NCBI GenBank assembly: GCA_022448245.1
Contig: JAKVCO010000001.1
Coordinates: forward strand, 116,686 to 180,685
Direction: 5' to 3'
DNA: 64,000 bases
DNA from: Paracoccaceae bacterium
GTDB taxonomy: Bacteria; Pseudomonadota; Alphaproteobacteria; Rhodobacterales; Rhodobacteraceae
Made by a program: the position numbers and the translations under genes. Each line of letters opens with the position of its first letter. The first letter of the stretch is position 1. Shown here piece by piece: positions 1 to 7,483 of this stretch. The notes beneath the pieces are model-generated. The model did not search any database. It was not told the DNA's origin and was given only the letters and a program-made list of their open reading frames with translations.

Positions 1-137
1 GTGCCTTTGTGCCTACGCGCTGACCATTAGCTGACAAAGGGCTTAGATCTTTCCCCGTGTCAGGGGGAGAGACACAACAACCTTCACGTGCTAAAAGCCG
101 CACAACGCAGGGCGAACCAAGTTAAGGAGAATGTCCC

Positions 138-839
138 ATGAACAACGATACCGGTGGCATGAACTGCACGTTCAGCTCCTTTACTATGGCTGCAATCATC
201 GGCGCTTTGGGCGTGGTGATCATGCGCTTCTTTGCCGGCCTTTCCTGGGAAGGCGCAATTTTCGTCGGCATTCTGTTGGCCGTCGTGCTCGGTTTCGTCT
301 TCAACTACATCTTCTGTCGCGAGCTTCCGTCGCTTGACGAGGTCAAGGCACCCGGAGCTGACAAGGAAAGCGCGCCTGCGCCTGCGCCGGCGGCAAAAGC
401 AGCCGCACCAGCAGCAGCCGCACCAGCAGCAGCAGCAGCCGCACCAGCAGCAGCTGCGGCCCCAGCAGCAGCACCCGCCCCAGCGCCTGCTGCTAAGGCA
501 GAGCCTGCACCCAAACCTGCACCAGCGCCCGCAGCCCCGGCATCTGCCGAAGGTGCACGCCCCGAGGCCCTGACAGGCCCCCGCGATGGCAAGGCCGATA
601 ACCTCAAAGAGATTAAAGGCGTGGGCCCCAAGCTTGAAAAGCTGTGCAACACCATGGGTTTCTACCACTTCGACCAGATCGCTGCTTGGAGGGCGGACGA
701 GGTCGCATGGGTCGACCAGAACCTTGAGGGCTTCAAAGGCCGCGTCACGCGCGACGAATGGGTCGCACAGGCTAAGATCCTGGCCGAAGGCGGCGAGACC
801 GAGTTCTCGAAGAAAGTGGACGAAGGCAAGGTCTACTAA
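138..839 (+). CDS. Membrane-tethered helix-hairpin-helix protein of the nuo locus
   Basis: A 233-residue protein. Two hydrophobic segments lie at about residues 15-33 and 37-59, followed by an Ala/Pro-rich linker (about 75-140) and a C-terminal helix-hairpin-helix domain (LKEIKGVGPKLEKL, about 156-169) ending in FDQIAAW..VDQNLEGFKGR. This C-terminal domain is the one that follows or extends NuoE in Rhodobacterales and is often mislabelled as a 41 kDa complex I subunit. The start is fixed by AAGGAG at 124-129. The linker lets the domain reach into the cytoplasm from the membrane. Its role in complex I assembly or nucleic-acid contact is unknown. A strong terminator follows, which is unusual inside a nuo operon. 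Confidence 0.85.
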   Translation: MNNDTGGMNCTFSSFTMAAIIGALGVVIMRFFAGLSWEGAIFVGILLAVVLGFVFNYIFCRELPSLDEVKAPGADKESAPAPAPAAKAAAPAAAAPAAAAAAPAAAAAPAAAPAPAPAAKAEPAPKPAPAPAAPASAEGARPEALTGPRDGKADNLKEIKGVGPKLEKLCNTMGFYHFDQIAAWRADEVAWVDQNLEGFKGRVTRDEWVAQAKILAEGGETEFSKKVDEGKVY

Positions 840-859
840 GACCACGCTTTCACGAGACA

Positions 860-885
860 GGGCGCGCTGATCAGCGCGCCCTTTT
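860..885 (+). terminator. Rho-independent terminator after the helix-hairpin-helix gene
   Basis: A perfect inverted repeat with 11-base arms (GGGCGCGCTGA and its complement) is followed directly by TTTT. It sits between the stop at 839 and the next start at 907, so it should end or attenuate transcription before the DUF5337 gene. Confidence 0.85.
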
Positions 886-906
886 CATTGGTGGGGGAAG
901 AGACCA

Positions 907-1140
907 ATGGCGCGCAAACCGCAAAAGGTTGAATACAGCGAACGCGATCTGGCGCGTGCGCGCACAGGGCGGATGCTGGCGCTGGTCATCGCAGGGGTAA
1001 CCCTGGTGTGGCTGCTGGCGCAGGCCATTGGGCCTCGGATCGGGATTGCGGGCGAATACGCCTTCTTCTTCGATCTCGCGGCCATGGCGGGCTACCTTTG
1101 GGCCTTCATCATTGCGGTGCGGTTGTGGCGCGCGCGGTAG
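907..1140 (+). CDS. DUF5337 family two-helix membrane protein
   Basis: A 77-residue protein with a basic N-terminus and two membrane segments (about residues 24-42 and 50-72), ending in Arg residues. It matches the DUF5337 type that in Rhodobacterales is normally interleaved among nuoE, nuoF and nuoG. A purine-rich GGGGGAAG lies 5-10 bases before the ATG. Here the expected neighbours nuoF and nuoG are missing. Function is unknown; by context it is an accessory of complex I or a leftover from that operon. Confidence 0.75.
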   Translation: MARKPQKVEYSERDLARARTGRMLALVIAGVTLVWLLAQAIGPRIGIAGEYAFFFDLAAMAGYLWAFIIAVRLWRAR

Positions 1141-1235
1141 AGCGGATTGCTGCCGCTAAAGCCTGCAACACGCAGCGTCATCGAACGCTGCTATTGCATA
1201 ACAACGCGCGAAACGCCCATTCAGCAGCAACTTCA

Positions 1236-1631
1236 TTGAAAGGCTTCCGCACATTGCGACCGGCACTTCTTGTTCTTGCTCTTGGTACGTCCGCTGCGGC
1301 TGAAACCGCGGCGCCTGATTACTATTCCGAAGCGCTCTTTGCGGTCTCGACCGCTGAGACGCTCGTGAATTTTTGCCCGGGGATCGGCCTCGATACCGCT
1401 GCTTTGAACGCGGCGGCTGAGGCGGTGCTCAACCGGCTCGCAGAAGACGGGATCGCGGGTGATGCCATCGTCAGCCTCAGCGGTGTTCAGCCTGCGGTGG
1501 CCGTGCTCCAAGCCGCGTTCACCGAGCGCCATGGTCTTGCTGAGCCGAGCGAAGCCGCAATCTGTGCTGCGGCGCGCGCCGAGATGGCTGACGGCAGCGC
1601 CATCGGACAGATCCTGACGGAGGCTGAATGA
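1236..1631 (+). CDS. Secreted DUF5333-like protein (first of two)
   Basis: A signal peptide of about 22 residues ending TSAAA precedes a helical domain with a Cys (NFCPGIG) and a C-terminal AAARAEMADGSAIGQIL. The ending resembles that of the next gene (IADGSAVGRLL), so the two look like diverged tandem paralogues of the DUF5333 type. No ATG is available. TTG at 1236 gives a full signal peptide; TTG at 1254 has a better-placed AAAGG but a short signal. The stop overlaps the next start. Assignment to DUF5333 is by resemblance only and the function is unknown. Confidence 0.6.
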   Translation: MKGFRTLRPALLVLALGTSAAAETAAPDYYSEALFAVSTAETLVNFCPGIGLDTAALNAAAEAVLNRLAEDGIAGDAIVSLSGVQPAVAVLQAAFTERHGLAEPSEAAICAAARAEMADGSAIGQILTEAE

Positions 1632-2032
1632 TGCTGCGGGTTTTGCTGACAATTGGACTTCTCGTCTCCCCGATGGGTGCCCCCCTTGCGGCGCGCAGCC
1701 CCGGCGATGTGGCCGAGGTTCGCAACGGTCTGCTGGCCGTGGCGGTAGGTAATCTCATTCAAGAAAACTGTGACGCGATCACGCCGCGGCTGATCCGTGT
1801 CTTCAGCCTGCGGAACGCACTTCTCGCAGCGGCGCGGTCAGCCGGATTCTCCGAGGCTGAGATTGATGCCTATGTGGACGACGATGTTGCCAAAGCAGCG
1901 CTCGAGGCCGAAGCCGCTCTTTATCTTGCGCAGAACGGCGCGACGCCGGATGATGCGGCAGCCTACTGCACCGCCGGCCTGCGTGAGATCGCCGACGGCA
2001 GCGCCGTTGGGCGCCTGTTGAGGGAACGGTGA
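1628..2032 (+). CDS. DUF5333 family secreted protein (second of two)
   Basis: A 134-residue protein with a signal peptide (to about residue 22), then DVAEVRNGLLAVAVGNLIQENCD, AGFSEAEIDAYVDDD and a C-terminal YCTAGLREIADGSAVGRLL. These features match DUF5333 proteins encoded in Rhodobacterales nuo operons. Its ATG overlaps the stop of the preceding gene, so the two are translationally coupled. Two Cys residues could pair in the periplasm. The family has no established function; its usual place is between nuoG and nuoH, both absent here. Confidence 0.75.
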   Translation: MMLRVLLTIGLLVSPMGAPLAARSPGDVAEVRNGLLAVAVGNLIQENCDAITPRLIRVFSLRNALLAAARSAGFSEAEIDAYVDDDVAKAALEAEAALYLAQNGATPDDAAAYCTAGLREIADGSAVGRLLRER

Positions 2033-2430
2033 GGGCCTTGGGGCGCGCCGCGCTCATTCCTTTGCTGATGGCCTGTGCGGGCTGCACGATGCCGCCCACG
2101 TCGACTAATCTCGCCACGTTTGATCCGATCTACGAGGGCGTTGAAACGCGTCTTCTGGATGCGGATCTGGTGAACTTCACGCTCTCTATGCGCCAGGCGC
2201 GGTCCCCCGCAGATCTGCGGTCCTACGGCGATTGCGTGGCGGCCCAATACGCTTTGATCCGCGGCTACCGCTTTGCGCGCCATGTGCGCACGAATGTCGG
2301 GCAGCAGGGCGATCGCTGGACCAGCGATGCCGTCTACACAATCTCCGCTTATCTACCGCGCGGCACCCATACGCTCGACGCAGGGCTCACCGTCTCGATC
2401 TGCCAGCGCGAAGGCATCCCCACGATCTAA
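2029..2430 (+). CDS. Predicted small lipoprotein
   Basis: A 133-residue protein starting with GTG that overlaps the previous stop (GTGA). The N-terminus carries a lipobox (LLMACAGC, Cys about residue 19). The mature part has two more Cys residues (YGDCVAAQYA, VSICQREG) and a C-terminal strand-rich section (VYTISAYLPRGTHTLDAGLTVS). I do not recognise the family. It is the last of a coupled run with the two DUF5333-like genes, so it probably works with them in the periplasm or at the outer membrane. Confidence 0.65.
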   Translation: MRALGRAALIPLLMACAGCTMPPTSTNLATFDPIYEGVETRLLDADLVNFTLSMRQARSPADLRSYGDCVAAQYALIRGYRFARHVRTNVGQQGDRWTSDAVYTISAYLPRGTHTLDAGLTVSICQREGIPTI

Positions 2431-2519
2431 CGTGCATCCTTGCGTGTCTGCGCAAGGCGCCTCTCGACGCAAAGTGGTGTGCGGCCTAGGTTCTTCGTGA
2501 CGGCAGCACGGGGCATCCC

Positions 2520-2690
2520 ATGACAACGATCAACTGGCCTACGACGGCGCAAAACGCGCTCGCTGGCATGCGTGTTTTGCAAGCGGCGCTCGCTTTCACA
2601 TCGCGCAGGCGTCAGATTCAGGGCCTTGCAAGTCGCTTTGAAAGAGGGCACCCAAACGGTCTGACGTGGCACGCCTCGGCGGCCTTTTGA
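2520..2690 (+). CDS. Possible 56-residue ORF in the gap before the NuoL-like gene
   Basis: The 276 bases between the lipoprotein and the NuoL-like gene hold one short ATG reading frame of 56 codons ending in TGA 16 bases before the next start. Only a weak GGGG lies upstream, and the product (MTTINWPTTAQNAL...) resembles nothing I know. It may be non-coding spacer or debris from deleted nuo genes. Confidence 0.2.
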   Translation: MTTINWPTTAQNALAGMRVLQAALAFTSRRRQIQGLASRFERGHPNGLTWHASAAF

Positions 2691-2706
2691 GCGGAGACTA
2701 CGCCCC

Positions 2707-4473
2707 TTGGAGCTGACACTTCTCCTCGCCCCGCTTGTGGCGGCGCTCATCGCCAGCCCACTTGGCGCAGCGCTTGGCGAACGCGGCGCTTCGGTTTCCG
2801 CGCTTCTGCTAGGTCTTTTTGCTGCCTTTCTAGGGTGGGTTTTCGCGCTCTCTGACGGCTCGGCAGTGCCGGTCTATCTGGCACCTTGGGTGGAGAGTGG
2901 GACGCTCTCCGCCGAGATTTCACTGACATTTGGGGGCTCTGCGCCCATATTGGTCGTGCTCATGCTGACGAGCGTGGCGCTTGCGCAGATATTTGGCATC
3001 ACGCTGTCCACGCCGAAGCGGCTCATGAAGGTGGGCGACAGCCAGGCCATGCGCCTGCAATCGACTCTGAGTTCTCTGTCGTTCTCGATGCTTCTGGTGC
3101 TTTTGGCATCGGGCACTGTCCTTCTCGTGGCAGGCATATTGCTCTTTGCCGTGGCCGCCTATCTCGCGCTGGATTTCAATTTACGCAGCGTAGGCGCAGG
3201 TCGCGCGGCGGGGCGGGCTTTGCTCGTCGTCACGTTTAGCGGCGTGCTGGCGCTCGTGGCCGGCGCGGCGCTTTTCCAAGCAGCTGACGCCGATGCCTTC
3301 GATATTCTGTCAAATGTGCCGGATACTGAGGCCCTGCGTGCACCGCTTACGTTGGCCTTTGGGCTCGGAGCTTTGGCGCTCATGGGCGCCTTGCCGTTCC
3401 TGCTGTGGTCGGTGGCCGCAAAAGAGGTGCCCGCACCGTTGGGGGCCGTGATTTGCCTTCTGGGCCCGATTGCTGCTGTGAGCCTTGCAGGCCGTGCCTT
3501 GCCGTTTCTTGAGACAGCACCGGTCATCCTCTTTTGGCTTCTTCTGGCGACGGCGCTGCTTGCCCCGCTTATGTCACTTGCCAAACCCGACTCGAACGGT
3601 GCTTTGGCTGCCGCCGCGATCACGCCGGGCGTCTTGGCCCTTCAAGTCGCGTTCATGGGGTCGATGGCGGCTGCATTCCTCGTCCTTGCGGGGCAGGCGG
3701 TGGCGCTCCTCTTGCTCTTTGGCAGCTACATGCGTGCCGAGCGAGCGGGCATCGCGCGGATCGCAGCCCTTGTGGGGACGCTGTCTTCTACCGGCATTGG
3801 CCTGCCGCTGGCGCTGGGGCCCGTTCAGTTTTCGCTGGCAGGGTTTAGCGGGCAAGGTGCCTCACTGAGCCTCTTGGCCGCCACGGATTGGCTTTATTGG
3901 GGCTATGTCGCAGCCCTCGTGCTCCACGCACTCGCGCTCTGGAAGCTCTACTTCACGCGCTTCCACGCGAAGCAAAAGAAACCGATGAACGAAGCCGAGC
4001 CCGCCTCAGCACCGGAAGGCGAGATGCTGATCGCCCGGATATCGCTGGGCCTCTTGATGGCTGCGGCGCTGATCGGCGGCGCCGTCGCTGGCCAAAGCAC
4101 CGAGATCATGCCGCTGATCGCGGGACTGATCGGCGCGGTCTTGGCGGCGATCCATGTCTTTGTCGCAGCGGTCGGTGATGCAGCGCGGCGGGCATCTTCC
4201 CCGCTGCAAGGCGCGCTCACCGGCCCGCTCTTTTTGCCAGACGCCGCACGCCTGCTACTCGATGCTCCAGCACGAGCGATCGGAGGCTTTGTTGCGGAAA
4301 GACTGGATAAGTCCCTTCTGGAAGTGGTGTTCGAGCCGCTTACGGCACGGCTGTTCCCGGCATTGTCGCGCCAGGCGGCGCAGGCACAGCGCAGCCGGTT
4401 CTTTCCGCTTGTTCTTGGCGCCGTTGTTGCTGCCGCTCTTGTCGTGACGATCGTCACCATGGCGGGGAGCTAA
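2707..4473 (+). CDS. Divergent NuoL-like proton-antiporter subunit lacking key residues
   Basis: A 588-residue protein with many membrane segments, shorter than ordinary NuoL (about 700). The N-terminal third follows NuoL (WVESGTLSAEISL...LTSVALAQIFGI...LSSLSFSMLLVLLASG), and a long amphipathic C-terminal tail ends in a last membrane helix. By my alignment the GWEGVG glutamate is Leu145, the first-channel lysine is Leu225 and the ALIHAATM histidine is Cys250, so the usual proton path appears gone. TTG start with GGAGA at 2693-2697. It lies six bases before a NuoM-like gene. It may be a structural or repurposed paralogue, or be under decay; the reading frame is intact. Confidence 0.7.
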   Translation: MELTLLLAPLVAALIASPLGAALGERGASVSALLLGLFAAFLGWVFALSDGSAVPVYLAPWVESGTLSAEISLTFGGSAPILVVLMLTSVALAQIFGITLSTPKRLMKVGDSQAMRLQSTLSSLSFSMLLVLLASGTVLLVAGILLFAVAAYLALDFNLRSVGAGRAAGRALLVVTFSGVLALVAGAALFQAADADAFDILSNVPDTEALRAPLTLAFGLGALALMGALPFLLWSVAAKEVPAPLGAVICLLGPIAAVSLAGRALPFLETAPVILFWLLLATALLAPLMSLAKPDSNGALAAAAITPGVLALQVAFMGSMAAAFLVLAGQAVALLLLFGSYMRAERAGIARIAALVGTLSSTGIGLPLALGPVQFSLAGFSGQGASLSLLAATDWLYWGYVAALVLHALALWKLYFTRFHAKQKKPMNEAEPASAPEGEMLIARISLGLLMAAALIGGAVAGQSTEIMPLIAGLIGAVLAAIHVFVAAVGDAARRASSPLQGALTGPLFLPDAARLLLDAPARAIGGFVAERLDKSLLEVVFEPLTARLFPALSRQAAQAQRSRFFPLVLGAVVAAALVVTIVTMAGS

Positions 4474-4479
4474 GCGACC

Positions 4480-6006
4480 ATGGATAACCTTCTCTCGATC
4501 CTGACCTTCATTCCGCTTCTTGCGGCGCTCATCCTTGCGGTGTTCCTGCGCGGGGATGACGAGGCCGCGCAACGCAATGCCAAGTGGTTGGCCGTGACCG
4601 CCACGGGCGCCACTTTACTTGTGGCGCTCATCCTGTGGTCGGCTTTCGATGCCTCGATGGACGGCTTTCAGTATGTTGAGGAACGGAGCTGGCCCCTCGG
4701 TCTGAAATACCGGATGGGCGTTGATGGTATCTCGCTCGGCTTCATCGTCACGGTGACGGCCTTGGCGCCATTGGCCGTGGCGGCAAGCTGGCGGGTTGCA
4801 GACCGTGTCCGCGACTACGTCATCGCCTTGCTGACGGCCGAAACCTTCCTTCTGGGTGCGTTTTTGTCGCTCGACCTGGCGTTCTTTGTCGTCTTCTTCG
4901 AGGGCGCCTCGATCCCGGTTCTGCTTTTGGCGGGCTTTTGGGGATCGAAGGGGGCAGGGCACGCGGCTTTCAAAGCTTTCCTTTATGCGCTGCCGGGCAT
5001 GGTGCTTTTGGTGGTGGCGTTGGCGGCCTTGGCCCGCAACGCGGTGACCACTGATATCTCTGCGCTCCTGCGCCACAACTTCCCGGATGAAAGCCAGACG
5101 CTGATCTTGCTTGGCCTCGCATGGGCCATCGCCGTGAAGTTGCCGCTCTGGCCGCTTCATGCGTGGCTTCCGCCTCTGGTCGCGCGGGCGCCTGCAGCGG
5201 TTACTCTGGTGCTGACCGGGATGAGCGCGACGCTGGGACTTTACCTCCTGATGCGGTTTGCGCTGCTGATGTTGCCGCTCGGCGTGATTGAGCTTTGGCC
5301 CTATGCGATAGCCCTCGTTCTGATCACTTTCGTGCTCGCCGCACTGGCCGCCTATGTGCAGGAGCGTGTGACACAAGCGATCGGTTATCTCGCTATCGCG
5401 ACGATGATGCTGCCGGTTCTTGCTGCGCTTAGCCTGACGGCCATGGGCCTTGATGCGGCAATCCTTGGGGTTGTGGCGCGAGGGCTGACACTCGCCGGGC
5501 TCTTGCTGGCGCTCACGGTGGTCGAGGTGCGACTGCGCTCGGACGCTTTCGAATATATGGGCGGCATCAGGCTGCGCCTGCCGGGATTTGGCATCTTGCT
5601 CATGCTGTTTTGTCTGGCCAGCTTCGGCCTGCCGGGTACGCCGATGTTTCCCGCGCTTGCTCTGGGTGCCTTTGGCAGCTTTGCAACCGCGCCGTGGCTG
5701 ACGCTTACCCTTGGGGCGGGCGCACTGGGCTTGGCGGCGATCGGGGCGGGGCTTTACCGCCAGATCGCCCTCGGTGACCTACTGCGCGAGGACGTGCGTA
5801 CCATGCCTGCCATGGATGGCCGTGAGAGGCTCGCGCTCTTGCTGGCAGCGGGGGCTCTCCTTGTGATGGGGCTCGCACCAAGTCTCATTCTGGAGCCCGT
5901 CGGCGCCTCAACAGCGGCCCTTGCTGAGATCATTGGCGCTGAGATCGCGGAGGCCTCTTCCGTCGAGGTTGACGCGTCTCAAATCGACGTTGTTCCCACC
6001 GAATGA
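4480..6006 (+). CDS. Divergent NuoM-like antiporter subunit
   Basis: A 508-residue polytopic protein with the normal NuoM length. Its start (MDNLLSILTFIPLLAALILA..QRNAKWLAV) and LGLKYRMGVDGIS are typical NuoM. Glu141 (FFEGASIP) and Lys220 (VKLPLWPLHAWLP) match the conserved Glu and Lys of the first half-channel. The central lysine of LLKMGGYG reads Thr251 and the SIAHMG histidine reads Thr308, so the central part of the channel looks inactive. It follows the NuoL-like gene and overlaps birA (ATGA), the place normally held by nuoN. The partner subunits nuoH, J, K and N are not here. Confidence 0.75.
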   Translation: MDNLLSILTFIPLLAALILAVFLRGDDEAAQRNAKWLAVTATGATLLVALILWSAFDASMDGFQYVEERSWPLGLKYRMGVDGISLGFIVTVTALAPLAVAASWRVADRVRDYVIALLTAETFLLGAFLSLDLAFFVVFFEGASIPVLLLAGFWGSKGAGHAAFKAFLYALPGMVLLVVALAALARNAVTTDISALLRHNFPDESQTLILLGLAWAIAVKLPLWPLHAWLPPLVARAPAAVTLVLTGMSATLGLYLLMRFALLMLPLGVIELWPYAIALVLITFVLAALAAYVQERVTQAIGYLAIATMMLPVLAALSLTAMGLDAAILGVVARGLTLAGLLLALTVVEVRLRSDAFEYMGGIRLRLPGFGILLMLFCLASFGLPGTPMFPALALGAFGSFATAPWLTLTLGAGALGLAAIGAGLYRQIALGDLLREDVRTMPAMDGRERLALLLAAGALLVMGLAPSLILEPVGASTAALAEIIGAEIAEASSVEVDASQIDVVPTE

Positions 6007-6695
6007 CAGACCGGATCGTCTTAGACGAGGTCGATAGCACCATGGCTGAAGCGGCCCGCCGTGCGGCAGACCTCGCAGGCCCGACGTGGATTCTTGCGCG
6101 GCGCCAAACCGCCAGCAAAGGAAGGCGCGGTCGTCCGTGGTCTATGGGCGAAGGGAATTTTGCGGCCACCCTCGTGATGCCTGCAGAACCGCGCGACTCG
6201 GCGCTTCGGTCCTTCACTGCGTCGCTGGCGCTCTATGAAGCGTTTGAAGCGCTCGGCGTCCGGGGGCTCAGCCTGAAATGGCCCAATGACGTGCTGCTAA
6301 AAGGCGGCAAAGTCGCGGGTATCCTGTTGGAGATGCACGCCCACCGTCTCGCCATCGGGATCGGAATCAACTTGCGTCACGCGCCTGATCCCGCCGATGT
6401 GGAACCCGATGCGGTCACACCAGTGACGCTTGGCGTGGAGACGGACCCGGAAGAGGTTCTCGACCTCCTCGTAGCCCAGTTCGACGCATGGGAGGCTCAG
6501 TACCAGGCGCAGGGGTTTGCACCTTTGCGCACCGCCTGGCTCGCCCGTGCCGCCCGTCTGGGAGAGGTAATTCGTGCCAGAACCGTCACCGAAGAGCATC
6601 ACGGCACCTTCGAGAGCATCGACAGCGAAGGTCGCCTCGTTCTATCCACCGCGCGAGGCCCCGTGACGATCGCGGCGGCAGATGTATTTTTCTGA
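6003..6695 (+). CDS. birA: Biotin--[acetyl-CoA carboxylase] ligase
   Basis: A 230-residue BirA of the short class without an N-terminal DNA-binding domain. It activates biotin with ATP and attaches it to the biotin carboxyl carrier protein. Visible motifs are ASKGRRGRPW (biotinyl-AMP loop), LKWPNDVLLKGGKVAGILLE (KWPND active site) and IGIGINL, followed by a small C-terminal SH3-like domain (HGTFESIDSEGRLVL). It overlaps the NuoM-like gene by four bases. nuoN-birA-coaX-rnj is a common Rhodobacterales order. With no HTH domain it should not regulate transcription. Confidence 0.95.
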   Translation: MTDRIVLDEVDSTMAEAARRAADLAGPTWILARRQTASKGRRGRPWSMGEGNFAATLVMPAEPRDSALRSFTASLALYEAFEALGVRGLSLKWPNDVLLKGGKVAGILLEMHAHRLAIGIGINLRHAPDPADVEPDAVTPVTLGVETDPEEVLDLLVAQFDAWEAQYQAQGFAPLRTAWLARAARLGEVIRARTVTEEHHGTFESIDSEGRLVLSTARGPVTIAAADVFF

Positions 6696-6709
6696 GAAGG
6701 GGGCGGCCC

Positions 6710-7483
6710 ATGCTGCTCTGCATCGACTGCGGCAATACCAACACCGTTTTCTCCCTGTGGGACGGTGAGAGCTTTCTGGCGACGTGGAGAACCTCCACCG
6801 AGCACCAGCGCACGGCTGACCAGTATTATGTATGGCTCAAGACGCTGATGAACCTGCACGGGATCGACCCGGATATCGATCAGGTGATCGTCTCTTCCAC
6901 GGTGCCGCGCGTTGTCTTCAATCTGCGCGTCTTCGCGGATCGCTACTACAACACGCGCCCTCTTGTGGTGGGCAAGCCTGATTGCCTCTTGCCCGCGGAC
7001 CCGCGCGTGGATGAAGGCACCATCGTTGGCCCCGACCGTCTGGTGAACACGGCAGGGGCCTATGATCTCCATGGCGGCGATCTCATCGTGGTAGATTTCG
7101 GCACGGCGACGACCTTCGACGTCGTGGCTGCCGACGGCGCTTATGTGGGTGGCGTCATCTCTCCCGGCGTGAACCTGAGCCTTGAGGCGCTGCATATGGC
7201 CGCCGCCGCGCTGCCTCACGTCGACATTACGAAACCGCAGAAGGTCATTGGCACCAATACCGTGGCCTGCATGCAATCTGGCGTCTTCTGGGGGTACGTG
7301 GGCCTCATTAAAGAGATCACGCAGCGCATCCGTGCTGAGCGTGACCGGCCGATGAAAGTCATCGCCACCGGCGGGCTTGCCCCGTTGTTTGATCAGGCCG
7401 AAGACCTATTTGACGCTTTTGAGGACGATCTCACGATGCACGGGCTGACCGTCATCCACCGCTATAACAAGGATAACATGTGA
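6710..7483 (+). CDS. coaX: Type III pantothenate kinase
   Basis: A 257-residue CoaX, which phosphorylates pantothenate in the first step of coenzyme A synthesis. The ASKHA-fold motifs are present: DCGNTNT (phosphate loop) near the N-terminus, GPDRLVNTAGAY, DFGTATTFDVV and GGVISPGVNLS. ATG at 6710 follows AAGGGGG and starts directly at the first beta-strand (MLLCIDCGN). Longer in-frame extensions upstream would run inside birA and are rejected. The stop overlaps the rnj start. Confidence 0.95.
   Translation: MLLCIDCGNTNTVFSLWDGESFLATWRTSTEHQRTADQYYVWLKTLMNLHGIDPDIDQVIVSSTVPRVVFNLRVFADRYYNTRPLVVGKPDCLLPADPRVDEGTIVGPDRLVNTAGAYDLHGGDLIVVDFGTATTFDVVAADGAYVGGVISPGVNLSLEALHMAAAALPHVDITKPQKVIGTNTVACMQSGVFWGYVGLIKEITQRIRAERDRPMKVIATGGLAPLFDQAEDLFDAFEDDLTMHGLTVIHRYNKDNM

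Noticed and set aside
386..520. Repeated GCA/CCA/GCC units resembling a short tandem array
   Set aside because: This is the coding sequence of the Ala/Pro-rich linker; there is no CRISPR repeat-spacer structure.
84..845. Long minus-strand frame (253 codons) over the helix-hairpin-helix gene
   Set aside because: Cys/Arg low-complexity product caused by the Ala/Pro codon repeat on the other strand.
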